Assembly (NCBI RefSeq): GCF_000255705.1
Contig: NZ_JH636444.1
Span: 171,023 to 235,022 of the forward strand
Direction: 5' to 3'
DNA: 64,000 bases
Source: Zavarzinella formosa DSM 19928
GTDB lineage: Bacteria > Planctomycetota > Planctomycetia > Gemmatales > Gemmataceae
Part shown: one piece after another, positions 46,527 to 55,824 of the stretch
Numbering within the stretch: position 1 is the stretch's first letter
Layout: each line of letters opens with the position of its first letter
The notes under the pieces: generated by a model
What the model was told of the DNA's origin: nothing
What the model saw: the letters and a program-made list of their open reading frames with translations, nothing else
Databases searched by the model: none
Translations under genes and position numbers: made by a program

Positions 46527-49500
46527 TCATTTTTTCACATTCAAGTCACTGATTACTTTTCCGATCCGCGTCCGAAGCGCCCATACGTCCTGCGGTTTCA
46601 GGCCCGAATATTTGAAAACACCGGCATCTTCGTCGGAGACTCCGGTTCCTTCTTTCTTTGCGGTGAGTTGTAATTCCTTGGGAATCTGTTCTCCAATTTC
46701 CTCGGGGGGTTGTTCCGTCACGCGGGCGAGTTCGCAGAGGTATTCCACATCTTGTTGACCGCGCCGAAATGCCTTGAGCCGGATCGAGGGAGTCGGTTCC
46801 TTTTCCCCGGCGCGCGGCGGGTAAATCAAACAGGTGGCTTCGGCTTTTTTCCATGCGTCAGCGGTGCCGATGGCGAGCCAGGGGAGGACGCCGTTTGCGC
46901 CAAGCCGCCAAGCGTCGATGCACCATCCCACCGGCTGCATATTCGACGATTCAATGTCGTTGGCGCTGCCGTATTCGATAATCTTTTGGTTCGCTTTTTG
47001 CCGTTCCAGAACCATTCGCCGATATCGTCGCCAGTCGCCGTTCACGACGTTGTAATCCAAACCGGCGTTAAGAGAATCACGTTGCCACATGGGTCGGGAG
47101 ATGTCGGCGCGGAAGACGAAATTTCTCGGTGAGAGTCGGCCAGGCAAGTCCCGGCCTTCGTGCATGGCGTCGGAAAAGTATTTCAACGCCCAGAAATCTT
47201 GAAAACCGGCTGGCTCGTCAAGCAGCCAGGGGGATGACGCCCGAGACCAGCCGTTGCGTTTGTAATCGACTTTGTTATTCAGAAAGCATTGGAACAGAGT
47301 GGTTTGCCAGTTTTTCTCGTCAATATGAGAGGCAAACTGCCGACTGGCGGACACGAAGGCCGCCCGATATTCCTTGGTGAAGGCTTCGTCGGCCCAATAA
47401 CTGCCGTTGTAATGCTCGTTGATGGGCAGGGGCCAGTTCTCGTGGAGCGGCAAATAAAAGCACTCCAGCGGCACGCCGGAACGGGGAAGATCCTTAAACG
47501 CGGAGCCGTCAAAATAGGGGCCGAATCGTTCATCCCATTCTTTGAAATCAAGTTTGCCATCAATGACGCTTGGCGCCCATCCCTCGCTGACCTCGCCGCG
47601 CTGCGAATAAGGCACAATGTTCACGACCGTCCGGTGTCGATGGGCCAGCCGGTAATATCCATGTTCATCGGCCGGGAGACCATACCCGTTCATCTCGGGC
47701 AGAAAGCTCAGTTTGTCCGGCATTTCAAAGTCCCAGACGGTGAGACTGACCGGGATTTCCAGTTTTTCTTCGCCTGTCGCCAAGATCAATGTTCCCGGAT
47801 GAACGCCAGGTTTGGTGTCTCTGGGAGTCCACGCTTCAACATGCAGACTTCCGTATAGTTCTTTGGGTCGAAGTGCGGAGGAAGGGACGGACATGAAACC
47901 GTTGAGCGGAAGAATCGGGTCGGGCAGAGGACCGGCTTTTGACTCCACCGATTGATATTGGCTGAAACGGATGTCCGCTTTCGGAATGGTTGGGAAACTC
48001 AATGTGGGTTTCAGATTGTTGACCGGCCCGCGAAACGCCACCTGAAAGGCAATGATCTCCGCTTTGGCCGCTTGCAATGTGATCTGGTTGTTTTTGGCAT
48101 TCCACAGGTGATTGGCCGCGAGGTAGTCGGCGGGCTGATCGGGGATGATCTTCCCGGTGACCGGATCAACCTTGTCCAGTTCGTCGATCACGGCCACCGG
48201 AGTTTTGCCAAGGTTTGGAAGTTCGCCGGTGACTTTGGAATAAGCAACCGACTGACCGGGAAACGGTTTTGGAACGCGAGATCCGACTTTGAAATGAATC
48301 TCTTTTGATTCGCCCCGTGAACCGTTACCAGCAACGGCTGTCACAGACAGACTCACTTCTTGCCCGGCCCGCAAGTTCATGTCCCGCAACTGAAAGACAG
48401 ACTCGACGCTTTTGGAACGCAGCGGAGGGCTGCAGAGATAACGAGGGACAGACTTGCCATCAAGAAGCAGATCAAACGAGACGAATTGGTCATCATGTTG
48501 TTTGGCCAAACGCCAGCGTATCCACTTTTCGCCAACAAGGTCTTCATCGCTGGAAAATGCTTTCAGGTTTTCCACTGCGGGTGCGGACTCCAGATCATTT
48601 TCGCCAACAAACACCTCGAAATACGGAGCGTTTTTTGGCCCGGATTCGCGGCTGTGGATGAAACGATTCGGAAAGTGCTTGAAGCTGACCTTTTCGCCTT
48701 CGCGGGACCACTCGGAGCCAGTGTCGTCGAACAAGACAAATCCATGAGAGGCCCCGGCGGTTCTGGCCCGGATCACATCAAGGTTTACCGGAATGCGATG
48801 CCAGCCGTCATCATCCGGTTCGCTGGCGTCCGCATTGCCCCAGATGGAGCCTCCTTCGCCGAACATCACGGCACAGATGTCGCTTCCCGGATAGGCCCAA
48901 GGCGTGTCCGGGTGCTGTCGGTGTCGAAAAGTGCTTGCCCCCGCTTCTTTGGCATAACCGGTGCTTTTCCCTTCGACAAACTCGGCCGAGAGGGAACTGA
49001 TCCCCACCCGGCCGAGTCGTTCCGGACCGGCCAGTTTGACATGCAAATAGGCTGCGTGAAGTTTCTTTCCTTTCAGCGGAGTCGGATCGATGTCAACGAG
49101 GGAAAACTCCTGATACGACTTCAACTTCAACCGGCCCGCCCCGCCGTTGGAACCATCTTCCTCACCGTTCACTGAGGAAATCCACGTGTCACGCAGCACT
49201 GGCAACCGCACGGGTTTGCCTTTGGGAGTCTCCTCTGGTTTCTTGGATGAAGTCAACAAGTCAAATACGGTGGTTTTGACTTCGGCAATCTTTTTGACGG
49301 AAAGCCAGCCACGCAGCAAATACCCGCTGTTTTTGAGGTTTTGGGCCGTCGGTTCGGAATTGACTTTCGTTCCCCGAAAATCACCGGACGGATGAACGTC
49401 GCCTTCGCCCATCAGGGTTCCGTTCCATTCGTCGGGGCGACGAGTCACAATTTCCTTCTCATAGTCAATCAGCGGGAGTTGTTTTTCCTTCGCCAAGATG

Positions 49501-50093
49501 CGGATGGCTTCGTTGTATTCCTTCGCCGTTTGAAACTTGTTCACATGCGGCGGGATGGTCGAGACGATGGGAACCGTGTTGTTGGCCAAAATGACATCCA
49601 CGGCCTTGGCAAAATCAGCGATAAAGTCTTTCGGCCGGCGATCCCCGGTTGCGTCGTTGGTGCCGATCATCAAAACGACGGCTTGCGGGGAATATTGCGT
49701 CAGCAGTTTTTCGAGGGGAGGCATTTTCTGTTTTCCTCCCGCCAACAATTCGTCCAACCGCATTCCGCTGCATGCCGTGTAAGAGCGGCCGCCGTTCGGA
49801 TGGTCGAAGGAGGCGAGATGCCAGCCGTCGAGATTGTTCTTCTCCCCGGTGTGCAGCCACTTCAAAATCGCCTTGTCCGCATCTGATTTTCCCTCGCCCC
49901 CTTTGGCCCACGCACTGTAGGGATTCGCATAAGTGATCGAATCGCCGATGTGCAACACCACGCCGGGTTTGCCCGTGAACTTGGCGGCCACTTTTTTCAT
50001 GGCGTCGGCATATTCCCATTCCTGCGGAATTGGTTTTTCTTCCGCCCGAACACCGAGGACTGTCAGGAAAAGGCAGACAAGGGAGAGCCGCAT
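46527..50093 (-). CDS. Giant secreted SGNH hydrolase plus DUF4091 protein
   Basis: 1188 aa. Signal peptide (residues 1-17). N-terminal SGNH/GDSL domain (about 40-260): HIGDSITYANP (Asp51, Ser52), the Asn of GTND (Asn146) and GEGDVHPSG (Asp232, His234; Asp is at H-2, not the usual H-3). A central beta-sandwich region (about 270-620) follows with carbohydrate-binding-like features. The C-terminal half (about 640-1130) has the DUF4091 glycoside-hydrolase-like fold (VWDFEMPDKLSFLPEMNGYG, MQPVGWCIDAWRLGANGVLPW). Such fusions are typical of planctomycetes and suggest degradation of acylated polysaccharides. The ATG at 50093 fits the signal peptide; the frame is open to 50315. Confidence 0.85.
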   Translation of the reverse strand: MRLSLVCLFLTVLGVRAEEKPIPQEWEYADAMKKVAAKFTGKPGVVLHIGDSITYANPYSAWAKGGEGKSDADKAILKWLHTGEKNNLDGWHLASFDHPNGGRSYTACSGMRLDELLAGGKQKMPPLEKLLTQYSPQAVVLMIGTNDATGDRRPKDFIADFAKAVDVILANNTVPIVSTIPPHVNKFQTAKEYNEAIRILAKEKQLPLIDYEKEIVTRRPDEWNGTLMGEGDVHPSGDFRGTKVNSEPTAQNLKNSGYLLRGWLSVKKIAEVKTTVFDLLTSSKKPEETPKGKPVRLPVLRDTWISSVNGEEDGSNGGAGRLKLKSYQEFSLVDIDPTPLKGKKLHAAYLHVKLAGPERLGRVGISSLSAEFVEGKSTGYAKEAGASTFRHRQHPDTPWAYPGSDICAVMFGEGGSIWGNADASEPDDDGWHRIPVNLDVIRARTAGASHGFVLFDDTGSEWSREGEKVSFKHFPNRFIHSRESGPKNAPYFEVFVGENDLESAPAVENLKAFSSDEDLVGEKWIRWRLAKQHDDQFVSFDLLLDGKSVPRYLCSPPLRSKSVESVFQLRDMNLRAGQEVSLSVTAVAGNGSRGESKEIHFKVGSRVPKPFPGQSVAYSKVTGELPNLGKTPVAVIDELDKVDPVTGKIIPDQPADYLAANHLWNAKNNQITLQAAKAEIIAFQVAFRGPVNNLKPTLSFPTIPKADIRFSQYQSVESKAGPLPDPILPLNGFMSVPSSALRPKELYGSLHVEAWTPRDTKPGVHPGTLILATGEEKLEIPVSLTVWDFEMPDKLSFLPEMNGYGLPADEHGYYRLAHRHRTVVNIVPYSQRGEVSEGWAPSVIDGKLDFKEWDERFGPYFDGSAFKDLPRSGVPLECFYLPLHENWPLPINEHYNGSYWADEAFTKEYRAAFVSASRQFASHIDEKNWQTTLFQCFLNNKVDYKRNGWSRASSPWLLDEPAGFQDFWALKYFSDAMHEGRDLPGRLSPRNFVFRADISRPMWQRDSLNAGLDYNVVNGDWRRYRRMVLERQKANQKIIEYGSANDIESSNMQPVGWCIDAWRLGANGVLPWLAIGTADAWKKAEATCLIYPPRAGEKEPTPSIRLKAFRRGQQDVEYLCELARVTEQPPEEIGEQIPKELQLTAKKEGTGVSDEDAGVFKYSGLKPQDVWALRTRIGKVISDLNVKK

Positions 50094-50538
50094 GGCACGA
50101 AACCCGGAACGTGTGGAGTTGAAAGAAAGTGTACCGTGAACCACCAGCCCGAACCATTGTGAAGCATCATCCGTTTTGAAGCCGGTTCGGAGCAAAAAAT
50201 CGAAGGTTGGCGGTCGCTTGCCTTTTGACGGTTCCGCGACAAGTGATCCTTTGTTTTTGAACACTTTGGCGACAACCCAATCGGGCAACAATTCGGTAGG
50301 CCGATCAGTCGGCACTTCCGTTTTGAGAAATTGCCATCGCCCGCCCCAAACCGATGATGAACACGATGCGATCTGCGTAATCCAATCTCACGGCACATTC
50401 ATCCGGGGTGAATTCCAACTTTGCCGGGAAAGATTCCCCTTCACCGGCTTATTTCCCAATTCACCCGCTTGGCAAGACCCGGTTTTCCGGTCAAGATGGC
50501 GTATGGTCATCGCGGATGATCTCACCGGGAGTTGGACA
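50094..50538. other. Divergent intergenic region between SGNH/DUF4091 and pseudo-subtilase genes
   Basis: About 445 bp. Open frames exist on both strands here because each neighbour's frame extends upstream, but the signal peptides fix the starts at 50093 and 50539. I see no clear promoter hexamers and no RNA gene. Confidence 0.35.
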
Positions 50539-53394
50539 ATGCCATCGCGTCTGGGGCAAATCGGACTCATCACGGCCCTTTGGTGGCTGGCGGGGTTTTC
50601 CACCGCCACCGCTCAGGTCATCACGCCAAAACTCCCCGAAAAGTACGACGCGCAGATCCGCTATCGCATTCTGGCTGATCGCAACGAGCGAGTGTTGATT
50701 TACGAGCAAATGTCGAAGTATTTCGCCTCATTGGGGTTTGTCGAAAAGTTCGACGAAGACAATGACCTCGCGGCCTTCGATGTTCACGCCGAGATGATGC
50801 TCGGCACGATTCCCTCCAAAGACGCCCGAAAATTGATTGACGACCGGCGAGTGCAAACGGTCATCCTGGCCCCGGCCGGTTTCAAGATTCCCGAAGACAG
50901 CAAGCAACGGGTTCGGGTGAGTCTCACGTTGAATTCCAATCAAGATCAATTATTGCTTTTCAAACAAACAAGAACAGCTTTGGCGGCTCTTGGATTCGAG
51001 GCCGACATTGGTTACGACCCCAAACGCTTCACTTTGTTGATTGGAACGATTCCCGCCGCTCAACTTCCCAAATTGATCCGGGATCTCCGCGCGCAGCCGA
51101 GCGGTTGGGTATTGACTGATCCGCCGGCCGAACTCCTTCAACGGTTGCCGGACGGCACCGGCACGCCGAACCTTGTCAGACCCTTTGCGGACACATTGCC
51201 CGTCCGGGTGGTGGAAGTGTTGAGCGTTGCCGAGGCTCCTCCCGCCATTGTGAAACTGCCGCCGATCGCACCCGATCAAAAGTTTCAGGAGAAGCTAACA
51301 TCCGATTTGCGCCGCAAACTTGCCGAAGACGGCGTGAAGGACGCCCCGTTGAGGGTGGAGATTGTCTTGTCGGCCGAGCCATCGGAAATCGACACGGAAT
51401 GGCGTGTTCCATTGGTTCAGGCAGGTGCGAGCATCGAAGGACGCATCGGTTCCGTGGTCAGCGTCACGCTGCCGACCGGCGGCAAGGCATTTGAAATGGC
51501 GGCCCAAGAACAGATCGTCTCGATTCGTCTGCCTCGTTCTGCCCGTGTGGTGGTCACCGATTTAGTCAGAGAACCCAAAAAAGAAGAACCGAAGAAGGAA
51601 GAGCCCAAGAAAGAAGAACCGAAGAAAGAAGCCTTCAAGACGGAAGATCCGAAGAAGGTGCTTCAAATCTCGGCCGATGAACTTCAACTTCCCAAAGCCT
51701 CGCCGGACGACGACCCTTTGAAAAACACCGGGTTGGATCGCCTTCACGCGATCAACCGCAAGGGGCAGGGGGTCCACGTGGTGATTTTGGACACGGACTT
51801 CGCCGGATGGGAACAGCGATTTCCGAAGCCCAAACCCGGCTCGCCCGTTCCCAAGTTTGGCCAGGTGAACTTTTTGGACCTCACGGCTGAACGGCAACGG
51901 GACGTGATGCCGGATGAGATGCCCGGTGAATTCGGTTCGGGAACGAATGCCGCGCTAGCCGTTCGCCTTGCCGCTCCGCTGGCAAATATCACGCTTGTGC
52001 GGATACCGGCGGATGCCCCTTATCAATTGATCAATGTCGGCCGATATGTTCGCGGCGATCAATTCCGTTCCGAGGGATTGAACACCCGACGGAACGAACT
52101 GGCCGCTGATTTTGAGGAATATCAGAACAGACGCAAAAAGGCCAACGAAGAATATCGGGCGGCCTTCACGAATTTCGATGAAGATCCCAAGGCCGAGAAA
52201 CGCCGGGTGGACTCTCAAAAGGCATTGGAAAAACTGGACGTCGAGGAAAAAGGTTTGCACGGACGCATGGACCGGATTGACCGGATTGAGATTGGGTTGA
52301 ACATGCTCAAGGGGGCCAATGTTGTTGTCGGCCTGTTGAGCTGGAATACGGGATTTGCCTTGGATGCGGCGAGCCCGATGAGCCGGTTTCTTGACGATTG
52401 GCTGGCGGTTTCCAAGCCTATGATGAAGACCCGCCGGCTGACCCGGCCGACGCCGGATGCCACACCGGTGTGGTTCCAACCCGCCGGGGATCAGCGGGGT
52501 CAAACTTGGACCGGCCTGTTTGCCGATGCGGACAACAACGGGGCGATGGAATTTGCCCCGACGACGGAATCTCTTTTGCCGGGTCGCTGGAACCGCGAAT
52601 TGAACTTTATCGGCGTCGAACAGGACGGGAAAGATCTTGCCGATCTTCCGGCTGGCGCCAAGATCCGCGTGAGCATTCAATGGCGGGAACCGCACGACCC
52701 TGACTTGTCTGAAGCGGATTATCGGGCCCCGATCACCCCGTTGAAACTTCAATTGGTCCGGCAGCGTGATCCGTTCGGTGAAAAGTCCGCTTCTGACGAG
52801 ATTGACCTCATCGCCGAATCCGAGGGATCACCGGAACGGCTTCAGATTGATCCGAATTTTGGCATCTACGAACACAGCTTGGAAGTGACTCTCCCGGCCG
52901 GAGGGCGCTACGCCTTGCGGGTGGAGGGATCGCTTCCCAAATCGTTGCGTCCGCCCGGAATGCCGACTCTGGACGCCCAGCAAATTCGTTGGGAGTTACG
53001 TCCTCGAGTGTACGTGGAATCAGCCGATGGCAAAGGCCGTGTGCGATTGATGGACTATCGTTCCCCGAACGGCGGCGTGCCGGTTCCCGCCGATGCCCGA
53101 AGTGTGGTGACGGTCGGCGCCGCCGGTCCCGATGGCAAGGCCCGGTCGGCCAGTTCCAACGGGGCGGGCCCGCTTGCGGAACTGGCCGTGAAGCCCAATC
53201 TGCTCTCGCCTGACTACCTGCCAAAGTGGAATGACGACATCGAAATTCGGGGCACGATGCCCGCCACCGCCTTCACCGCCGGGCTGACCGCCAGCCTGTT
53301 GTCGGCCGGGGTGCATTCAAATCAATTCCCGTCTTTCTTGTCCCCCAAGCCGGGCGGGGTGATCAGAATCCCGGAAGAATGGTTGAAACGCTGA
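50539..53394 (+). CDS. Secreted subtilase-fold protein with degenerate catalytic triad (pseudo-subtilase)
   Basis: 951 aa from the ATG at 50539 (GGGAG eight bases upstream) with a signal peptide to about residue 26 (ATAQ). After an N-terminal region (30-340) and an acidic-basic KKEEP repeat (about 345-365), a domain reads like S8 subtilisin: VVILDTDFAG (Asp418), SGTNAALAV where HGTHVAG is expected (His replaced by Ser467), PAGDQRG where AGN is expected (Asp651), VVTVGAAGPDG, and GTMPATAFTAG where GTSMAAPHVAG is expected (Ser replaced by Met907). A charged helical insertion (about 520-590) lies between. Three of four catalytic positions are lost, so activity is unlikely; a binding or regulatory role is inferred. 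Confidence 0.8.
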   Translation: MPSRLGQIGLITALWWLAGFSTATAQVITPKLPEKYDAQIRYRILADRNERVLIYEQMSKYFASLGFVEKFDEDNDLAAFDVHAEMMLGTIPSKDARKLIDDRRVQTVILAPAGFKIPEDSKQRVRVSLTLNSNQDQLLLFKQTRTALAALGFEADIGYDPKRFTLLIGTIPAAQLPKLIRDLRAQPSGWVLTDPPAELLQRLPDGTGTPNLVRPFADTLPVRVVEVLSVAEAPPAIVKLPPIAPDQKFQEKLTSDLRRKLAEDGVKDAPLRVEIVLSAEPSEIDTEWRVPLVQAGASIEGRIGSVVSVTLPTGGKAFEMAAQEQIVSIRLPRSARVVVTDLVREPKKEEPKKEEPKKEEPKKEAFKTEDPKKVLQISADELQLPKASPDDDPLKNTGLDRLHAINRKGQGVHVVILDTDFAGWEQRFPKPKPGSPVPKFGQVNFLDLTAERQRDVMPDEMPGEFGSGTNAALAVRLAAPLANITLVRIPADAPYQLINVGRYVRGDQFRSEGLNTRRNELAADFEEYQNRRKKANEEYRAAFTNFDEDPKAEKRRVDSQKALEKLDVEEKGLHGRMDRIDRIEIGLNMLKGANVVVGLLSWNTGFALDAASPMSRFLDDWLAVSKPMMKTRRLTRPTPDATPVWFQPAGDQRGQTWTGLFADADNNGAMEFAPTTESLLPGRWNRELNFIGVEQDGKDLADLPAGAKIRVSIQWREPHDPDLSEADYRAPITPLKLQLVRQRDPFGEKSASDEIDLIAESEGSPERLQIDPNFGIYEHSLEVTLPAGGRYALRVEGSLPKSLRPPGMPTLDAQQIRWELRPRVYVESADGKGRVRLMDYRSPNGGVPVPADARSVVTVGAAGPDGKARSASSNGAGPLAELAVKPNLLSPDYLPKWNDDIEIRGTMPATAFTAGLTASLLSAGVHSNQFPSFLSPKPGGVIRIPEEWLKR

Positions 53395-53440
53395 GCATTT
53401 TCCCCAATCCGCCATTTCATCTGAAAACGGCTCATTTTCT

Positions 53441-53487
53441 CCGGTCGGGCTGACGGCAAAAGCCGCCTTGACCGGTTCTGTCTTCTT
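53441..53487 (+). terminator. Probable rho-independent terminator of the pseudo-subtilase gene
   Basis: CCGGTC (53441-53446) pairs with GACCGG (53470-53475), with an inner CGGC-AAAA-GCCG stem. A T-rich tract TTCTGTCTTCTT follows. Confidence 0.55.
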
Positions 53488-53598
53488 GGCTTATCTTGTC
53501 CCCGACAGCGGACCAATCCGGCCGGGCTTTCCCGGTCAATGATGACGAAGGTTTGGAACACCCGTCGATGATGGTCCTCCTTCGGGGAAGAAACAGCC

Positions 53599-54183
53599 AT
53601 GACCAAATATTTGCTTGGAATCCCGGTTCTGTTGCTCATGATCGAAGTATCCCGCGCGGGACTGCTTCCCGGCGGCTTGGTGGTGACGCGGGAGGGTGAT
53701 TCAAGCGCCTATCGCTTCACGTACTCCGTCGAACTCCAGTCCAAGTCCGTTCTCCAGCCGGGAGACTATTTCACGATCTATGATTTCGCCGGCCGCGTGG
53801 ATGGCACGGAAACTCAACCGGCGAATTTCAGCTTTTCCAGTTCCCCGGTCGGACCGACGCCGGACCTTCTCAGCCCGCATGACGACCCGAACGTGTCAAA
53901 CCTGACCTGGACTTATACCGGGAAAACCGTGTTGAGCGGCGAAGCCTTGCTGGGCGAGTTCAGCGCGGTTTCCTTGTACCCGAACAAGCAATCGGACGAT
54001 TTCACCGGCCAGTCGCACAAGGAGTCCGACGGGCATTTCAATAACAATATCACCGACACTGTCGTGCCGGTCCCGAGCAGCGTTCCGGAACCTTCCACAT
54101 GGATCATGGGGGGAATCGGTTTGATCGGGATGCTGGGCTACGGATGGTATCGGAGCCGCACTCGTTCCAACGTGATCGTCTAA
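53599..54183 (+). CDS. PEP-CTERM sorting domain protein
   Basis: 194 aa. Signal peptide (1-20), a beta-rich body, and a C-terminal tripartite sorting signal: VPEPSTW (Pro163-Pro165), a hydrophobic helix IMGGIGLIGMLGYGW, and a basic tail YRSRTRS. Such proteins are processed and sorted by an exosortase (EpsH family), often with exopolysaccharide production. No exosortase is visible here. It lies 46 bp upstream of a polysaccharide-type ABC exporter on the same strand. Confidence 0.88.
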   Translation: MTKYLLGIPVLLLMIEVSRAGLLPGGLVVTREGDSSAYRFTYSVELQSKSVLQPGDYFTIYDFAGRVDGTETQPANFSFSSSPVGPTPDLLSPHDDPNVSNLTWTYTGKTVLSGEALLGEFSAVSLYPNKQSDDFTGQSHKESDGHFNNNITDTVVPVPSSVPEPSTWIMGGIGLIGMLGYGWYRSRTRSNVIV

Positions 54184-54229
54184 ACCCGATCAACGCATCT
54201 CAGGAAAGCCCCGCGGGGACATCAGGGAC

Positions 54230-55030
54230 ATGATGCAACGACTGCAAACGATCTGGCAATTTCGGTATTTCTGGATGTCGCTCGTCCAGATGGATTTGCG
54301 GATTCGCTACCGCCGGTCCATCCTCGGACTGGGGTGGTCGCTGCTCAATCCCCTGCTGATGACAGCGATTTTCTGCGTTGTCTTTTCCACTTGGATGCCG
54401 AACACCGACTGGCGGGTGACGGCTCCGTATTATCTCACCGGCATCGCGATTTGGGACTTTATCAAGCAGGCGGCCGTGCAAGGCGCGCTGACATTCGTGC
54501 GAAACGAATCGTACATCCGCCAGTCCCCGCTTCCGCTCGCCGTGTATTGTTTGAGAACGAGTTTGGGCACAACCGTTCATTTTGGAATCGCCGTGGCGGT
54601 CATCATCACGACGGCCGTGGCATTGGATCCCGTGGACCCCTATCATCTGACTTCGCTAAAAGCCTTGTGGGTTGTTCTGCTGGGCTTGGCGCTCCTTTTC
54701 ATCTTCTGTGTGGCATTCGGCGCGATTTGCGCGTTCATGAACATTTATTTTCATGACACGCAACACTTGGCGGAGGTGGGGTTCAGCATCGCGTTTTTTA
54801 TCACGCCGATCCTTTACAAAAAGGAAATGCTGGAGGAACGTGGTGTCGGCTGGCTGGCCGAGATCAACCCGGCCGTTGTCTTCTTTGACATAATTCGTGA
54901 GCCGTTGCTGACGGGTATCGTCCCGGCCCCGCTGGTGTTCGCCAAGGCGTTTGCCGCCACACTGATCATGCTTGGCGTGGCGGTGTCGACATTTTCCAAG
55001 TGCGAGCGTACCCTGATTTTCCACCTGTAA
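54230..55030 (+). CDS. ABC-2 type polysaccharide export permease (KpsM/TagG/Wzm-like)
   Basis: 266 aa with about six membrane helices. The N-terminus RYFWMSLVQMDLRIRYRRS and GLGWSLLNPLLMTAIF are typical of the ABC-2 permeases that export lipid-linked polysaccharides (O-antigen, teichoic acid, capsule). Partner of the next gene, 16 bp downstream. The cargo cannot be determined; the window's glycosyltransferase genes are scattered elsewhere. Confidence 0.93.
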   Translation: MMQRLQTIWQFRYFWMSLVQMDLRIRYRRSILGLGWSLLNPLLMTAIFCVVFSTWMPNTDWRVTAPYYLTGIAIWDFIKQAAVQGALTFVRNESYIRQSPLPLAVYCLRTSLGTTVHFGIAVAVIITTAVALDPVDPYHLTSLKALWVVLLGLALLFIFCVAFGAICAFMNIYFHDTQHLAEVGFSIAFFITPILYKKEMLEERGVGWLAEINPAVVFFDIIREPLLTGIVPAPLVFAKAFAATLIMLGVAVSTFSKCERTLIFHL

Positions 55031-55046
55031 TCAGTTTGAGAGTCAC

Positions 55047-55820
55047 ATGTCGGCGGAAATCGAGCTTGAGAACGTTCACCTGCGGTTCCATGTGAAACGG
55101 GCCAAAAGGGTCTCGTTGAAAGAGTACCTCATCAATGGGCTCTTTCGGCAAGCCACCAACCCTGCGATGGAGGTTCACGCGATTCGGGGCGTGAGCATGC
55201 GATTAAAAGAAGGGGACCGTCTTGGCATCGTCGGTCACAACGGCGCCGGCAAAAGCACGCTTCTGAAAACGATGGCCGGTGTGTATCCGCCCACCGAAGG
55301 CACCAGACGAGTCATCGGTCGTATTAGTTCGCTGTTTGACATCAACGTGGGTTTTGAAATCGAATCGTCGGGCTGGGACAACATCCGGTTTCGCAGCTAC
55401 CTGCTTGGCGAAACGCCAAAGACTGTCAACGCCAAGATGCAAGAGATCGCGGACTTTAGCGAACTCGGCCGATTCCTTGAGATGCCGATGAAATATTACT
55501 CGGCCGGGATGATGGTCCGTCTGGCTTTTTCGGTCGCCTCGTCCATGAACCCGGAAGTGCTGCTGATCGATGAGGCCTTGAGCGCCGGGGACATGAATTT
55601 TCAAGTCAAGGCCAAGCAACGGGTCCGCGATTTGATTCGCACGGCCCGGCTCATGGTGTTGATCTCCCACGACATGAATGCGATCCGCGAACTTTGCACA
55701 TCGGCCGTTTGGATGGAACAGGGGCAGGTCAAGCTGGCCGGCACCTGCGACGAGGTGATCGACGCCTATCAATCCAAAATGGCGGGAGGGGGCGATTCTC
55801 CCGTCGGGGCCGCCGCCTGA
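55047..55820 (+). CDS. ABC transporter ATP-binding protein, polysaccharide export (KpsT/TagH/Wzt-like)
   Basis: 257 aa. Walker A GHNGAGKST (63-71), signature YSAGMMVRLAFSVA (from residue 151), Walker B VLLIDEAL (Asp175, Glu176), and the H-loop in LISHDMNAI. The short C-terminus lacks the carbohydrate-binding extension of Wzt-type exporters, so KpsT/TagH-like. Paired with the preceding permease. Confidence 0.94.
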   Translation: MSAEIELENVHLRFHVKRAKRVSLKEYLINGLFRQATNPAMEVHAIRGVSMRLKEGDRLGIVGHNGAGKSTLLKTMAGVYPPTEGTRRVIGRISSLFDINVGFEIESSGWDNIRFRSYLLGETPKTVNAKMQEIADFSELGRFLEMPMKYYSAGMMVRLAFSVASSMNPEVLLIDEALSAGDMNFQVKAKQRVRDLIRTARLMVLISHDMNAIRELCTSAVWMEQGQVKLAGTCDEVIDAYQSKMAGGGDSPVGAAA

Positions 55821-55824
55821 TCTG

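Noticed and set aside
51574-51660. KKEEP tract as a possible CRISPR-like or microsatellite repeat
   Set aside because: It is a short in-frame coding repeat within the pseudo-subtilase; no spacers and only four imperfect units.
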